Shown here: positions 56,361-64,000 of the stretch, in pieces
Numbering within the stretch: the stretch's first letter is position 1
Layout: the number at the start of each line of letters is the position of its first letter
From: Nonomuraea glycinis
Lineage (GTDB): Bacteria; Actinomycetota; Actinomycetes; Streptosporangiales; Streptosporangiaceae
Length of the DNA stretch: 64,000 bases
Assembly (NCBI RefSeq): GCF_014646515.1
Contig: NZ_BMNK01000016.1
Coordinates: 172,465 to 236,464, forward strand
Direction: 5' to 3'
Notes under the pieces: generated by a model
Databases searched by the model: none
Told to the model about the DNA's origin: nothing
What the model saw: the letters and a program-made list of their open reading frames with translations, nothing else
Made by a program: the position numbers and the translations under genes

Positions 56361-57167
56361 GTGCCGAACTCCATGCTCGATAGGATTTTTTGGCTACTGT
56401 AGCGCTCTTCAGTAGAACAGGCGCCACCCAGAACCTTAGTGCCCGTCAAACAAGCGGGCGAACTGCCGCTGAAGCGTGAAGTCGCCCACCCCCGCACCTG
56501 CATAGCAGGGGGGTCGTATGGCCGAACTGTGTTAGCGCATCGGTGGGACAAGCCGCCCGGAAGCCCTTAACTCCATACACTCACGCGTACTCGTGGCGTA
56601 TCACACCGGGCGCTGACCAGCACCGGTAAGCCAACCACCGGCTCGGCGACGCGTACGGGCGTTGTCGCCAGTACGGTGCCGCGGTCAGCGCGGACAGGCC
56701 ACCACCGAAACGGTCCCGCGCCCGGCCGGGCAAAGGCTCCTCACGGAGTCGTCGTGCAGACGATATCCCATCGGCAGATCATCACGATGGGGACCACGCT
56801 ATAGAAGTTGAATTCAAACGATTCGCCACGGCCCGCACGTTGTTCCGTACGCCAGGGACACCAATCGGCGTACCGGCAGGGGGTTCCGGCTCCATCCCCC
56901 GGCGCCGGAGCCGTGGAAAAGGCAGTTCTCGCCGGAGCCGGGGTCGACGCCGCGGCTTTCACGATCTCGGACGTGGTCGACGGAAAAGGAACGTCCGCGA
57001 CCGGGGGCAGCCGGCGGCCCTGTATGAGACCGGCGCTTGCGGCCTGGGCCCCAGGCTGGAACATGAGAAATGCACGGCTGCCGAGCCCTCAGAATCCTTG
57101 ATCGACTTCGGGGCGTCGGCTGGCTAATCTGAGGGCTTCTCCCCGCCAAGCCCCCAGGAAGTGGCCC
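56361..57167. other. Sparse region between Lsr2 and the membrane proteins
   Basis: About 800 bp. The first ~380 bp hold no recognisable gene. At 56741-57064 there is one low-confidence minus-strand ORF, listed separately; a plus-strand frame at 56808-57101 competes with it. Base composition is uneven and drops in GC near 56780-56830. Confidence 0.5.
56741..57064 (-). CDS. Uncertain 107-aa ORF with a Cys/Trp-rich tail
   Basis: The first half (QGRRLPPVADVPFPS...) is low-complexity Ala/Pro/Thr, while the tail has CRYADWCPWRTEQRAG and NFYSVVPIVMICRWDIVC, which looks more like a real small extracellular protein. There is no good start. Codon preference is weak and an opposing frame reads as well. 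I give it little weight. Confidence 0.25.
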   Translation of the reverse strand: MFQPGAQAASAGLIQGRRLPPVADVPFPSTTSEIVKAAASTPAPARTAFSTAPAPGDGAGTPCRYADWCPWRTEQRAGRGESFEFNFYSVVPIVMICRWDIVCTTTP

Positions 57168-58001
57168 GTGCCCCGTCGTCACCGCTTCGGTATTCCCGCC
57201 CTGCTCATCACGGGTTTGTACGTCGGCGCGCTGGCGGTCACCGCCGTGATCGCGCTGACCACCGGCGACCTCGGCGCGTTGTGGCGGTTGACCCTGTTCA
57301 CAGGGGTGGCCCAGGGCGTCGCGGTGACCTGGCCGAACACGCTCATCCTGGTCGTGGCCGGCCTGCCGTGCGCCTGGGCGCTGTGGCAGAGTCTGCGCGG
57401 ACCGCTGACGGGACCGGCACCCGAGCTGGACCGGGATACGCGGCGGCTGCGGATGGGGCTGTACGCGGCGGCGGCGTCCTGGGCGTGCTACGCCCTGGCA
57501 CCCACCTGGCCCTGGTGGGCGGTGGCGCTGGACGCCGCGCTGATGTGGGTCGTCGTGGTGCTGTTCCAGCCCGTTCTGGGCAGCCGGCTGGAGCACGCGG
57601 ATCACGCGCGGGCCGCCGGCGTGGTGGCCTACGGAGGCGCCGCCGCCATCGAGGTGATCGACGTCCTCAACTGGCCGTTGCCCGACTGGCTGCCCGTGAT
57701 CTGCGGCCTGGCGGGCCTGATTTGGATGGTGCTCGTCCTGCGAGCACAGCGGCGCAGCGGCCGCTGGCAGCAGGCCACGGTCAGGTACGGCGTCGCCGCC
57801 TTGGTGGCTCCGGTGCTGCTCACGGTGGTGAGCCTGCCGCTCGCCACGGACACGAACGTCTACGGCGACGTCGCGTCGGCGGCCCAGGTCCTGATGGTGA
57901 TCTGGCTGGCCCGCTCCGCCCACGACCTCGCCGATCCCAGCGCCGAACCGGTCCCGTCCGCGTCCTCACCCGTCGGCGCGGAGCCTCCCCCGGCTCAGTG
58001 A
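57168..58001 (+). CDS. Polytopic membrane protein of unknown function
   Basis: A 277-aa protein with seven to eight predicted membrane helices, for example IPALLITGLYVGALAVTAVI, NTLILVVAGLPCAWALW, WWAVALDAALMWVVVVLF and VAALVAPVLLTVVSLPL. The C-terminus is a short Pro/Ser/Ala cytoplasmic tail. GTG follows an AGGAAG site. No transporter or enzyme motif is recognisable. It overlaps the convergent membrane-protein gene by 36 bp. Confidence 0.75.
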   Translation: MPRRHRFGIPALLITGLYVGALAVTAVIALTTGDLGALWRLTLFTGVAQGVAVTWPNTLILVVAGLPCAWALWQSLRGPLTGPAPELDRDTRRLRMGLYAAAASWACYALAPTWPWWAVALDAALMWVVVVLFQPVLGSRLEHADHARAAGVVAYGGAAAIEVIDVLNWPLPDWLPVICGLAGLIWMVLVLRAQRRSGRWQQATVRYGVAALVAPVLLTVVSLPLATDTNVYGDVASAAQVLMVIWLARSAHDLADPSAEPVPSASSPVGAEPPPAQ

Positions 58002-58463
58002 TGACCGCCGGTGGGCCACGGCCCGTCTCGTGGCCGTCGCGTAGGAGCGGAGCATCTCCAGGAACAACCCGATCACGACCATGCCCAGGACTCCGTGGTG
58101 CCACTGCCAGCCCACACCGAGGCCGACGAACCCGTCCACGATCATGATCCCCGCGCCGCCGCCGACAGCCGCCAGCATCCCGGCCAGCACGAGGAGCATC
58201 AACGTTCTCGGCACCCTGCGTCCCAGGGCGGTGACCGTGGCGATGGCGACGCACGCGCCCAGCACGCCGGACGCGGTCGCGAACCACTGCGCGGTGGCCG
58301 GGTCCAGGAAATAGCCCGCCGCCTCGGCGGCCGACACGGGCGGGCCGCCCGGGAACCCGAGCCGGGCCTGCAGCGCGAAGGCGGCCTTCCCCGCGGCGTA
58401 CCCGAGGAACAACACGGCCACCGCGTACGCCGGCCACCTGCGCGGACGATCTGAATCAACCAT
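57966..58463 (-). CDS. Four-helix membrane protein of unknown function
   Basis: A 165-aa protein from ATG 58463 (MVDSDRPRRWPAYAVAVLF). Four membrane helices are predicted: AYAVAVLFLGYAAGKAAF, FATASGVLGACVAIATVTAL, LMLLVLAGMLAAVGGGAGIM and GVLGMVVIGLFLEML. The acidic-aromatic loop YFLDPATAQWFATA lies between helices 1 and 2. The longer frame to 58754 has poor coding character. No family recognised. Confidence 0.7.
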   Translation of the reverse strand: MVDSDRPRRWPAYAVAVLFLGYAAGKAAFALQARLGFPGGPPVSAAEAAGYFLDPATAQWFATASGVLGACVAIATVTALGRRVPRTLMLLVLAGMLAAVGGGAGIMIVDGFVGLGVGWQWHHGVLGMVVIGLFLEMLRSYATATRRAVAHRRSSLSRGRLRADG

Positions 58464-58602
58464 GACTGTGACCGTAGAAGCCGCACACCGGACATCCCTC
58501 CCCCCAGCGAGCCAGACGCCTCCCCTACAGGGGTGAACTCCCCCGGCCTCGGGGTTGGAGAACCCGCGGACAGCCATTGGCGTTACCCGCGAGTAACTTA
58601 GC

Positions 58603-58857
58603 CGCCTCGAGGAAGCCGGTGACGACGCCCTCGTCCGGGTGGTCACCCCGACCGATGGGCACCCCCGGTTGTCGGTGGAGAAGCTCGGCGCGCTCGGCGA
58701 GAGCCCGTCGCTGAAGTGGCTGCGCGCGGCCTGCCAGGCGATGCTGCCCCGCATCGACCTACCCGAGCTGCTGCTGGAGGTGCACTCCTGGACCTCCTTC
58801 CTGGACGCCTACGTGCACCTGGCCGACATCTCCACCCGCATGCACGACCTGCCGAGA
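58603..58857 (+). mobile_element. Tn3-family transposase fragment (middle part)
   Basis: The frame reads ALVRVVTPTDGHPRLSVEKLG, AMLPRIDLPELLLEVHSWTSFLDAYVHLADISTRMHDLP. This is the segment of Tn3-type TnpA just before the DDE core (L...R.DLPELL.EV...TGF...). No start and no catalytic part are attached. The matching C-terminal TnpA piece begins ~1.2 kb downstream at 60019. Confidence 0.8.
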
Positions 58858-58861
58858 AGTC

Positions 58862-59176
58862 AACGGCCTCGGCGGGCAGCATCCCGGACTTCAGCTCCTC
58901 AGCCTGATGAGCAACTTCCTCAAGACTGAGCTCGAGCTCGGCCACTGCCTGCGCCTACCAGCCGAAGGCCCCTGCGAGTGCGACCTCTACCTGACCTGCG
59001 CCAAGTTCGTCACCACCCCGGGCTACGCCCCACGACTCCGGGCCCGCCTGGAGGTCGAACAGCAGCTCGTCCAGGACGCCGACGAACGCGGCTGGACCCG
59101 CGAGGTCGAACGGCACACCGCGGTCGTCCGCCGTCTCACCGGCCTGCTCACCGACCTCGGCGAGACCACCGGGTGA
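58862..59176 (+). mobile_element. C-terminal fragment of a Tn554-like tyrosine recombinase/integrase
   Basis: The frame NGLGGQHPGLQLLSLMSNFLK, then LGHCLRLPAEGPCECDLYLTCAKFVTTPGYAPRL and the helical VERHTAVVRRLTGLLTDLGE, is the Cys-rich tail following the catalytic domain in Tn554-type TnpA/TnpB-like integrases. The catalytic R-H-R-Y part is absent. It is fused directly to the Tn3 piece, so one element landed in or next to the other before both decayed. Confidence 0.65.
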
Positions 59177-59366
59177 CGGCAACTCTTCAGGAAGGCCATC
59201 ATGCACGTCGACGGACTGAGCGAGCCGATCACATCCATCGCGAGCCCAAAGCATGCTCGATGCGTAGCGCCGACGAAGGAGGTGCTGCGAACCCACCGCT
59301 CGGGTTGATGTCACCCGAGGAAGTAACTGAGAGTTGCATCTGGAATCTTGGACCCGTAAGTGGCGC

Positions 59367-59801
59367 TCACCAGCAGCGGAGGTCCCCGGTGCCAGAGGAA
59401 ATCGTGTCGACGGCGACCGATACGTGGTCGGCGGACTCCTGCAAGGCGCTGACGCTCAGCTCGAAGAAGTGCGCGTCGGTCCGCATGAAGGGGGCCGCCT
59501 CGTAGTACCGCTTGATCTCCTCGGGTGGGCGTTCGGTGCGGAGGCTGAAGGCGAAGCCGGCCCAGCAGTCGCCGGAGTCTCCGGTCACGGGCCCCTGAGG
59601 TTCGGACCCGCCGAACGTCGTGCCCGGTGGCAACGGATGCTTGAGGGCTCGATTCTCAAGGCTTGCCAAGCGGTGATCGGTGATCCACTGGGGGGCCATC
59701 GCGGCGGCGTACATCAGGACGAAAGGCGTGGCGGCGATGGCCGCCACGAGTGACACCCGCTTCAGAGCAGATGGCCGGGAAGTCTCACCAACAGGTCGCA
59801 C
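59367..59801 (-). CDS. Membrane-anchored hypothetical protein
   Basis: A 144-aa protein with a single N-terminal membrane helix (VSLVAAIAATPFVLMYAAAMAP) and an extracellular domain containing LPPGTTFGGSEPQGPVTGDSGDCWAGFAF, RTERPPEEIKRYYEAAPF and a C-terminal Cys-Trp. The one-helix-plus-small-domain layout is common in actinobacteria, but I know no function. It lies between the two halves of the broken Tn3 transposase on the opposite strand, so it may be cargo or an insertion. Confidence 0.6.
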   Translation of the reverse strand: MRPVGETSRPSALKRVSLVAAIAATPFVLMYAAAMAPQWITDHRLASLENRALKHPLPPGTTFGGSEPQGPVTGDSGDCWAGFAFSLRTERPPEEIKRYYEAAPFMRTDAHFFELSVSALQESADHVSVAVDTISSGTGDLRCW

Positions 59802-60018
59802 TCGCCAATGATCACATAAGAGTCGCAGGCCCGCGCTGGTTCATTTCTGCGAGCACTGAACGTAATCGATGTTACTCAGCGCTAGCTTGCGTCCGGTCGG
59901 GCTGACCCGAGTGGTGGGCCTTGCGCGGCGATCGCCCCCAGCCTGGCAGGCGGGTACCGGAGTGATGGCGATCGGGTGGCCTGAGCGGGCGACAAGCCTT
60001 GACAGTGTCCATATAAAT

Positions 60019-60726
60019 TCGGACATGGTGTTCGGGATCTTCTCCATGCTCGGCTACCGGTTCGCGCCGCGCTTCGCCGACCTGGGCGACCAACGGTTCT
60101 GGCGCGCCGACCTGCCCGACGGGAGCACGCCGGTGTACGGACCGTTGGAGGCGATCGCTCGCAGCAAGATCAACCGGCAGAAGATCGCTACGCAGTGGAC
60201 GGACATGACCCGGGTCGCTGGATCGCTGGTGACCAACCAGGTGCGCGCCTACGATCTGCTGCGCATGTTCGCACGTAACGGGCGCCCGACCCCGCTCGGG
60301 CAGGCGTTCGCCGAGTACGGCCGCATCGACAAGACCCTGCACCTGCTGTCCATCCTGGACCCGATCGACGACACCTACCGGCACAAGCTCAACAAGCAGC
60401 TCACCGTGCAGGAGTCGCGGCATCGGCTGGCCCGCAAGATCTGCCATGGCGGCAACGGGCAGATCCGGAAGGCATACCGTGAAGGGCAAGAAGATCAACT
60501 AGCGGCTCCTGGTCTTGTCGTCAATGCGGTCGCGCTGTGGAACTCGAAGTATCTGTCGGCCGCCGTCGACCGGCTGCGCGCCCAGGGCGTGCCGGTCAAG
60601 GATGAGGATGCCGCCCGGCTCAGCCCGCTCGGCCACGCCCATGTCAACGTCCTGGGCCGCTATGCCATCGCCTCTTCCGCCCCGGCTGAAGGCCTGCGCA
60701 GGCTTGGCGAGATCCCCGACCTGCCC
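60019..60726 (+). mobile_element. Tn3-family transposase, C-terminal catalytic fragment
   Basis: The frame SDMVFGIFSMLGYRFAPRFADLGDQRFWR, YGRIDKTLHLLSILDPIDDTYRHKLNKQLTVQESRH, ICHGGNGQIRKAYREGQEDQ and LGLVVNAV-like AVALWNSKYLSAAVDRLRAQG is the second half of TnpA, including the final Glu region. It is open from 59869, but residues before 60019 do not fit the family. Together with 58603-58857 it shows that one Tn3 transposon was split and lost its middle. Confidence 0.85.
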
Positions 60727-61030
60727 CATGGCGGGGGTGGAGGGGACCATCGGCGCGCGCGAGCGGCAGCGCCTCCGTGCGGCGGAGATACGGCTGCCGG
60801 ACCGGTAGGAGGCCAAACGCCGAGCCGCGCTCGGCCGCCGGGCCGATGCCCGGCACTCACCGACGAGGGGCGGTGCTCGGTCTACCCGATTTCGAATTGC
60901 TCCCGCTCGCCGAGGTCCACGCACTGGTGGAAGTGGTGATAAGGAGCCGACCGATGCCCGGGCCATGCCTCGCGCAAGCCGCCAGGCGGCCCAGCTCCGC
61001 CGTCCGGCGGGGGCCCCGGCCACAACCCCA

Positions 61031-61324
61031 AGCCCCTGCTGGGCGGAGTTGGCCCGCCGGCTCGAACGCCCGACCCGGCACACGATCACCGAGCCGGGTC
61101 GACTGGCCAGGGAGCTGGCGGCGGTGCGGGCGCAGGGGTACGCGCTGACGTACGAGGAGATGACGGCCGGCTCGTGCTCGGCCGCCGCTCCGGTCGTCGT
61201 GGCCGGGCGGCCCGTCGCTGCGCTGGGCATCGTGCTGTCCGCGCGGCGCGCCCGCGAGCTGCCCCGCCTGGTGGAGCCCCTGCGCGCCGCTGCGGCCGGC
61301 ATCGCCGGGGCCTACGAGAGGTAG
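61031..61324 (+). pseudogene. IclR-family regulator, C-terminal fragment
   Basis: The frame ends with ARRLERPTRHTITEPGRLARELAAVRAQGYALTYEEMTAGSCSAAAPVVVAGRPVAALGIVL, the second half of the IclR effector domain. No HTH precedes it and upstream sequence is unrelated. It is a truncated copy left by rearrangement. Confidence 0.7.
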
Positions 61325-61343
61325 GCCCCGGCTCCCTGGGACG

Positions 61344-63011
61344 CTATCCCGCCGGCTCGACGACGGTGACCACGTGATTGGTGCTCGTTCCCTTGACGGT
61401 CGAGCTCCCGACCAGCGTGACGGTGTAGGTGTGCGTCCCGGCCGTGGCCGGCGTGTCGGTGAAGGCGAACGTCCCGTCGGTGGCGGCGGCCAGTTTCTGA
61501 CCCTTGGTGGTGACGGTGCCGTCCGGCGCGACGGCCCTGCGGCTGACGGTGACCGTCGTGCGCGGGTAGACGACGCCCTCGGCGGCAAAGGTGCCGCTGA
61601 ACTCCAGCAGCTCGCCGACGGCGCCCGTCGCGGGCCCGGTCACGGTGAGCGCCGGTTCGTACCTGGCCACCGTGACGGTCGCTGTCGCGTAGGCCCCGTC
61701 ATACCAGGAGTTGCCCGGCCAGGACAGGCGATACCTGAACGCCCCGATGCCCGGTGGGGTGTCGGTGAACTCGTAGGTCCCGTCCGCCGCTGTGGTGACC
61801 TCCCGGAAGGGCCGGTCGGTGCCGTCGGGGAGCCAGCTGTACAGTTCCAGCGTCTGCACGCCGGGGGTCGCCCCGGTGCTGAGCGTGAGCCGTCCGCCGA
61901 TGGTCAGCGGCTTGAGCGCGTTCGCCTCGGCGGGCGCCGTCAGGGTCAGGGCCGAGGAGTGGTACGGCGCGGACGGCAGCCGCCAGAGGTGCATGCGCCC
62001 GGTGCCGGGCTCCTTCAGCACCGCGAAGGTGTAGATGCCGTAGAAGCCGATGCTGCCCGGCACCAGCGCCTTTCCCTGGTGGCCGGCCGTGTAGATCACC
62101 TCTCTCGTGGTCGCGTCGTAGACCACGAGCTCCGCCGCGTCACCCGCGGCGGAGTTCCAGCCGCCCACGACGTAGTGGCCGTTCTCGCTGGCCGCGACGG
62201 TGGCGGCCAGTTCGTGCCCGGCCGGCCCCTTCTCGTCGTAGGCGTGGGCCCGGTCGAAGGTCGTGGTGTCCCAGGCGTCGAAGCGGTGGGCGCCGGACGG
62301 CACCGGCAGCACCGCCGACCCTTGGTAGGCGAGGGCCAGGTCCTCCAGAGGCGGCAGCCCGTCCGCGTCGCCGAGGATCTCGCCGAGCGGGTTGCCCGGG
62401 TCGCGGTTGACGTCGTACAGCCTGACGGTGGCGGGGCTGACTCCCGGCTCCGACACGGCGAGGAAGGCGCCGGCGACCGCGACCAGCGGAGGCCGGGTCG
62501 TGGCCGGCCCGACCTTGACGAGGATGGGGGTGGCCCGCACATCGAGCGCGACGACCCCTCCCTCACCCGCCCCGCCGCAGCCGTATCCGATCCACAGCCG
62601 GTTGTGGGCCTGCGCCAGCGTGGACGGGCACGGATACGCGGACAGATCGATGCGCCGGGTGACGGCGACCGTGGCGGTGTCGATCTCGATCACCTCATGC
62701 GTGCCGCTCAGCGTCGCGTACACCTTCCTGGCGCCGTCCGGCGCGGACAGGGCGGTGACTCCGGACAGGCCGCCGATCGTGGTGACGGCCTCGCCGTCGA
62801 GGTGCGTGACCACGATCCGGTCGTCGGCGGCGACGAAGACCTTGCCGTGGCCGGCCACCAGGTCCCCGCCCTTGCCCGCGACCCCGAGGTCGGCGACGAG
62901 ATCGGCGGCCGCGACGGCGGGGGCTGGGGCGGCGAGCAGGCTCGCCGCCAGGAGCAGGGACCCGGCCGAGGCGACTAATCGGCCGATGCGTTCAGAGGCT
63001 GATGGACGCAC
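61344..63011 (-). CDS. Secreted propeller/Ig-like protein
   Basis: A 555-aa exported protein. GTG 63011, five bases after GGAG, opens a signal peptide (IGRLVASAGSLLLAASLLAAPAPAVAAA). Residues ~40-350 form repeated four-strand units (VFVAADDRIVVTHLDG; KVYATLSGTHEVIEIDT; RLWIGYGCGG) of a YVTN/WD-like beta-propeller. The last ~190 residues are two Ig-like domains with TTAADGTYEFTDTPPGIG and ATDGTFAFTDTPATAG. It is likely a cell-surface or extracellular binding protein. The ligand is unknown. Confidence 0.75.
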   Translation of the reverse strand: MRPSASERIGRLVASAGSLLLAASLLAAPAPAVAAADLVADLGVAGKGGDLVAGHGKVFVAADDRIVVTHLDGEAVTTIGGLSGVTALSAPDGARKVYATLSGTHEVIEIDTATVAVTRRIDLSAYPCPSTLAQAHNRLWIGYGCGGAGEGGVVALDVRATPILVKVGPATTRPPLVAVAGAFLAVSEPGVSPATVRLYDVNRDPGNPLGEILGDADGLPPLEDLALAYQGSAVLPVPSGAHRFDAWDTTTFDRAHAYDEKGPAGHELAATVAASENGHYVVGGWNSAAGDAAELVVYDATTREVIYTAGHQGKALVPGSIGFYGIYTFAVLKEPGTGRMHLWRLPSAPYHSSALTLTAPAEANALKPLTIGGRLTLSTGATPGVQTLELYSWLPDGTDRPFREVTTAADGTYEFTDTPPGIGAFRYRLSWPGNSWYDGAYATATVTVARYEPALTVTGPATGAVGELLEFSGTFAAEGVVYPRTTVTVSRRAVAPDGTVTTKGQKLAAATDGTFAFTDTPATAGTHTYTVTLVGSSTVKGTSTNHVVTVVEPAG

Positions 63012-63084
63012 ATGCACTCCGTTCCGAAAGACGATCTTCTTTCTTCGAACGTATATTCGCATGTAGCGGCATCGCCGTGAAGGG

Positions 63085-63366
63085 CTAGTCGCCGAGTTTC
63101 TGGATGCGGTCCTTGAACAGGGTGGTGGCGATGGCCGCCTTGTGCGGCTGGCCCTTGAGGAAAGCCTGCGCGAAGCTCTTGGCCTGGTCGTAGGAGACCT
63201 TGCCGGGCATGGGCGGCTCGTTCGGGTTGACGTCCACGTCCACCAGCGCCGGGCCGTCGTGGGTCAGCGCCTGCGCGATCGCCCCGGCCGCGTCGCCGGA
63301 CTCGGTGACCTTGGTCCCGAAGCCGCCGCACGATCTGGCCCAGGCGGAGAAGTCGGCCTCGGGGGT
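63085..63366 (-). pseudogene. Pyruvate oxidase/dehydrogenase (quinone)-like C-terminal fragment
   Basis: The frame FSAWARSCGGFGTKVTESG, then ALTHDGPALVDVDVNPNEPPMPGKVSYDQAKSFAQAFLKGQPHKAAIATTLFKDRIQKL and stop, is the C-terminus of a ThDP-dependent PoxB-type enzyme. Similarity begins abruptly at ~63366, so the PP and PYR domains and the ThDP-binding GDG motif are missing. Upstream of the break lies an unrelated plus-strand gene fragment. Confidence 0.8.
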
Positions 63367-63370
63367 GCCA

Positions 63371-63853
63371 ACTTCCCCGGTGGTGCACCCTCGGTACCGA
63401 GCCAGCCGGAAGGAATATCCCGAGCCCGATCCGGTGGCGGCCGCCGCTGATGCCGATCGGATTCGGTTCTTTGAGCAGGCATTCGAATGGGAACAGATGA
63501 CCTTCACCTTCTTTCCCTACTGGTGGGGTGCAAAGCCCGACTGGAAAGACCGGGCGCTGCTGGACGACGTCGACGACCTCTTCGTACACTTCCTGCGGGC
63601 CGGAGCAGCCCGGGTTCTGGTCCCCGTACGGCCCAGTTACGAGCAGACCGTTCTGCACTACATCGAGAGCGGGCAGCTGTGGATCGACGGCGATCCCCCG
63701 CCCATCACCAGCGAGCGTTACCTCCCCATGCTCGAAGAACTTCGGGCGGCCGAGAACTTCCCCCCTGCAGGAGGTCCCGTGGGCGACCCATGGGAGGTCC
63801 GCGTGCCGACGACGCTGGTCCACCTGCGTGCCGACAACACGCTGCCGAAGTGA
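63371..63853 (+). pseudogene. 3' fragment of an unidentified large gene
   Basis: From ~63371 the frame looks strongly coding (RIRFFEQAFEWEQMTFTFFPYWWG, FVHFLRAGAARVLVPVRPSYEQTVLHY and TTLVHLRADNTLPK). Similar C-termini occur in large uncharacterised actinobacterial proteins, but I cannot name the family. There is no start codon with a ribosome site in this part, and the earlier sequence in frame is antisense to the pyruvate-oxidase tail. It is therefore a truncated gene. Confidence 0.6.
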
Positions 63854-63866
63854 AAAAAGGAACAGG

Positions 63867-63995
63867 ATGGCATTTGGGCCGAGGTCACCGCTGCCGACGT
63901 CCCTACCCCCGGGGTCATTGCTGATGATTCCGAAGACTAACCTCGATCTTTCACGATCTTCGTATGGTCAGGTAAGCGGTTCGGCTGGGGGTTGA
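63867..63995 (+). CDS. Possible 42-aa ORF at the window edge
   Basis: MAFGPRSPLPTSLPPGSLLM... starts a few bases after an AAAAAAGGAACAGG ribosome-site-like stretch. Its composition is Pro/Ser-rich and unremarkable, and there is no family match. It may continue a disrupted operon. Evidence is thin. Confidence 0.25.
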   Translation: MAFGPRSPLPTSLPPGSLLMIPKTNLDLSRSSYGQVSGSAGG

Positions 63996-64000
63996 TTTCA

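Noticed and set aside
60515..60808. 97-aa ORF ending RLRAAEIRLPDR after the Tn3 transposase
   Set aside because: It is mainly an out-of-frame reading of the TnpA C-terminus with no independent support.
1..64000. tRNA, rRNA or riboswitch genes
   Set aside because: Reading both strands I found no cloverleaf, rRNA-like or known aptamer sequence; small structured RNAs cannot be excluded without a covariance search.

Overview
The window comes from a high-GC actinomycete. The evidence is strong G/C bias at third codon positions, GTG and TTG starts, an Lsr2 nucleoid protein, many TetR/XRE/WYL/LAL-type regulators, and close relatives of the actinobacterial rifamycin monooxygenase Rox. The style fits Streptomyces or Streptosporangiaceae (Nonomuraea-like), but the genus cannot be fixed from sequence alone. 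There are no rRNAs, tRNAs, ribosomal or central housekeeping genes. Gene remnants, transposase scars and self-contained regulator-enzyme modules are frequent, so this looks like accessory chromosome, perhaps an arm.

Layout. 0-4.3 kb is a graveyard: the end of an SDR gene, a secreted I36-like protein, an nSTAND1 scrap, an IS630 remnant, a LysR/VOC divergon with a worn VOC start, and a broken PPOX gene. 4.4-11.2 kb is a compact IclR-controlled catabolic operon: lipoprotein binding protein, IlvD/Edd dehydratase, FAD oxidoreductase, and aconitase X split into large and small subunits; its substrate is unknown. 11.1-18.9 kb is a LAL-regulator neighbourhood: a Rox-type monooxygenase behind a 19-codon leader ORF and hairpin, two alpha/beta hydrolases, the 918-aa LAL regulator, and a third (secreted) hydrolase plus the remnant of a fourth. 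An almost identical 29-bp element sits 32-33 bp upstream of two of these hydrolase genes. 19.1-19.9 kb is a dead MBL-fold gene. 20.0-24.1 kb is a DrrAB-like ABC exporter divergent from a TetR gene that is coupled to a second Rox homologue, with paired operators between.

24.1-30.0 kb is the most unusual part: a tight five-gene minus-strand operon encoding a tandem IPT/TIG protein, a protein of unknown fold, a small barrel-like protein, a 942-aa beta-rich protein with an FG-GAP-like motif, and a 514-aa protein resembling a degenerate thiolase/ketosynthase. None has a signal peptide. I do not recognise the combination and consider it the best candidate for an undescribed system.

30.5-54.8 kb is a long series of small modules in which a regulator faces the enzyme it probably controls: TetR/P450, XRE/aldo-keto reductase, MarR/SnoaL, HTH/P450, TetR/NmrA twice, XRE/PPOX and WYL/VOC. 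Several have clear palindromic operators. Mixed in are a lipoprotein-type beta-carbonic anhydrase, an AlkZ-like glycosylase, a 2,2-dialkylglycine decarboxylase, TrmO and a DUF1232 protein. 54.9-64 kb holds a secreted three-repeat protein, Lsr2, two membrane proteins, a dismantled Tn3-family transposon with an integrase scrap, an IclR remnant, a secreted propeller/Ig-like protein, and a junction where a pyruvate-oxidase tail and an unrelated gene tail meet.
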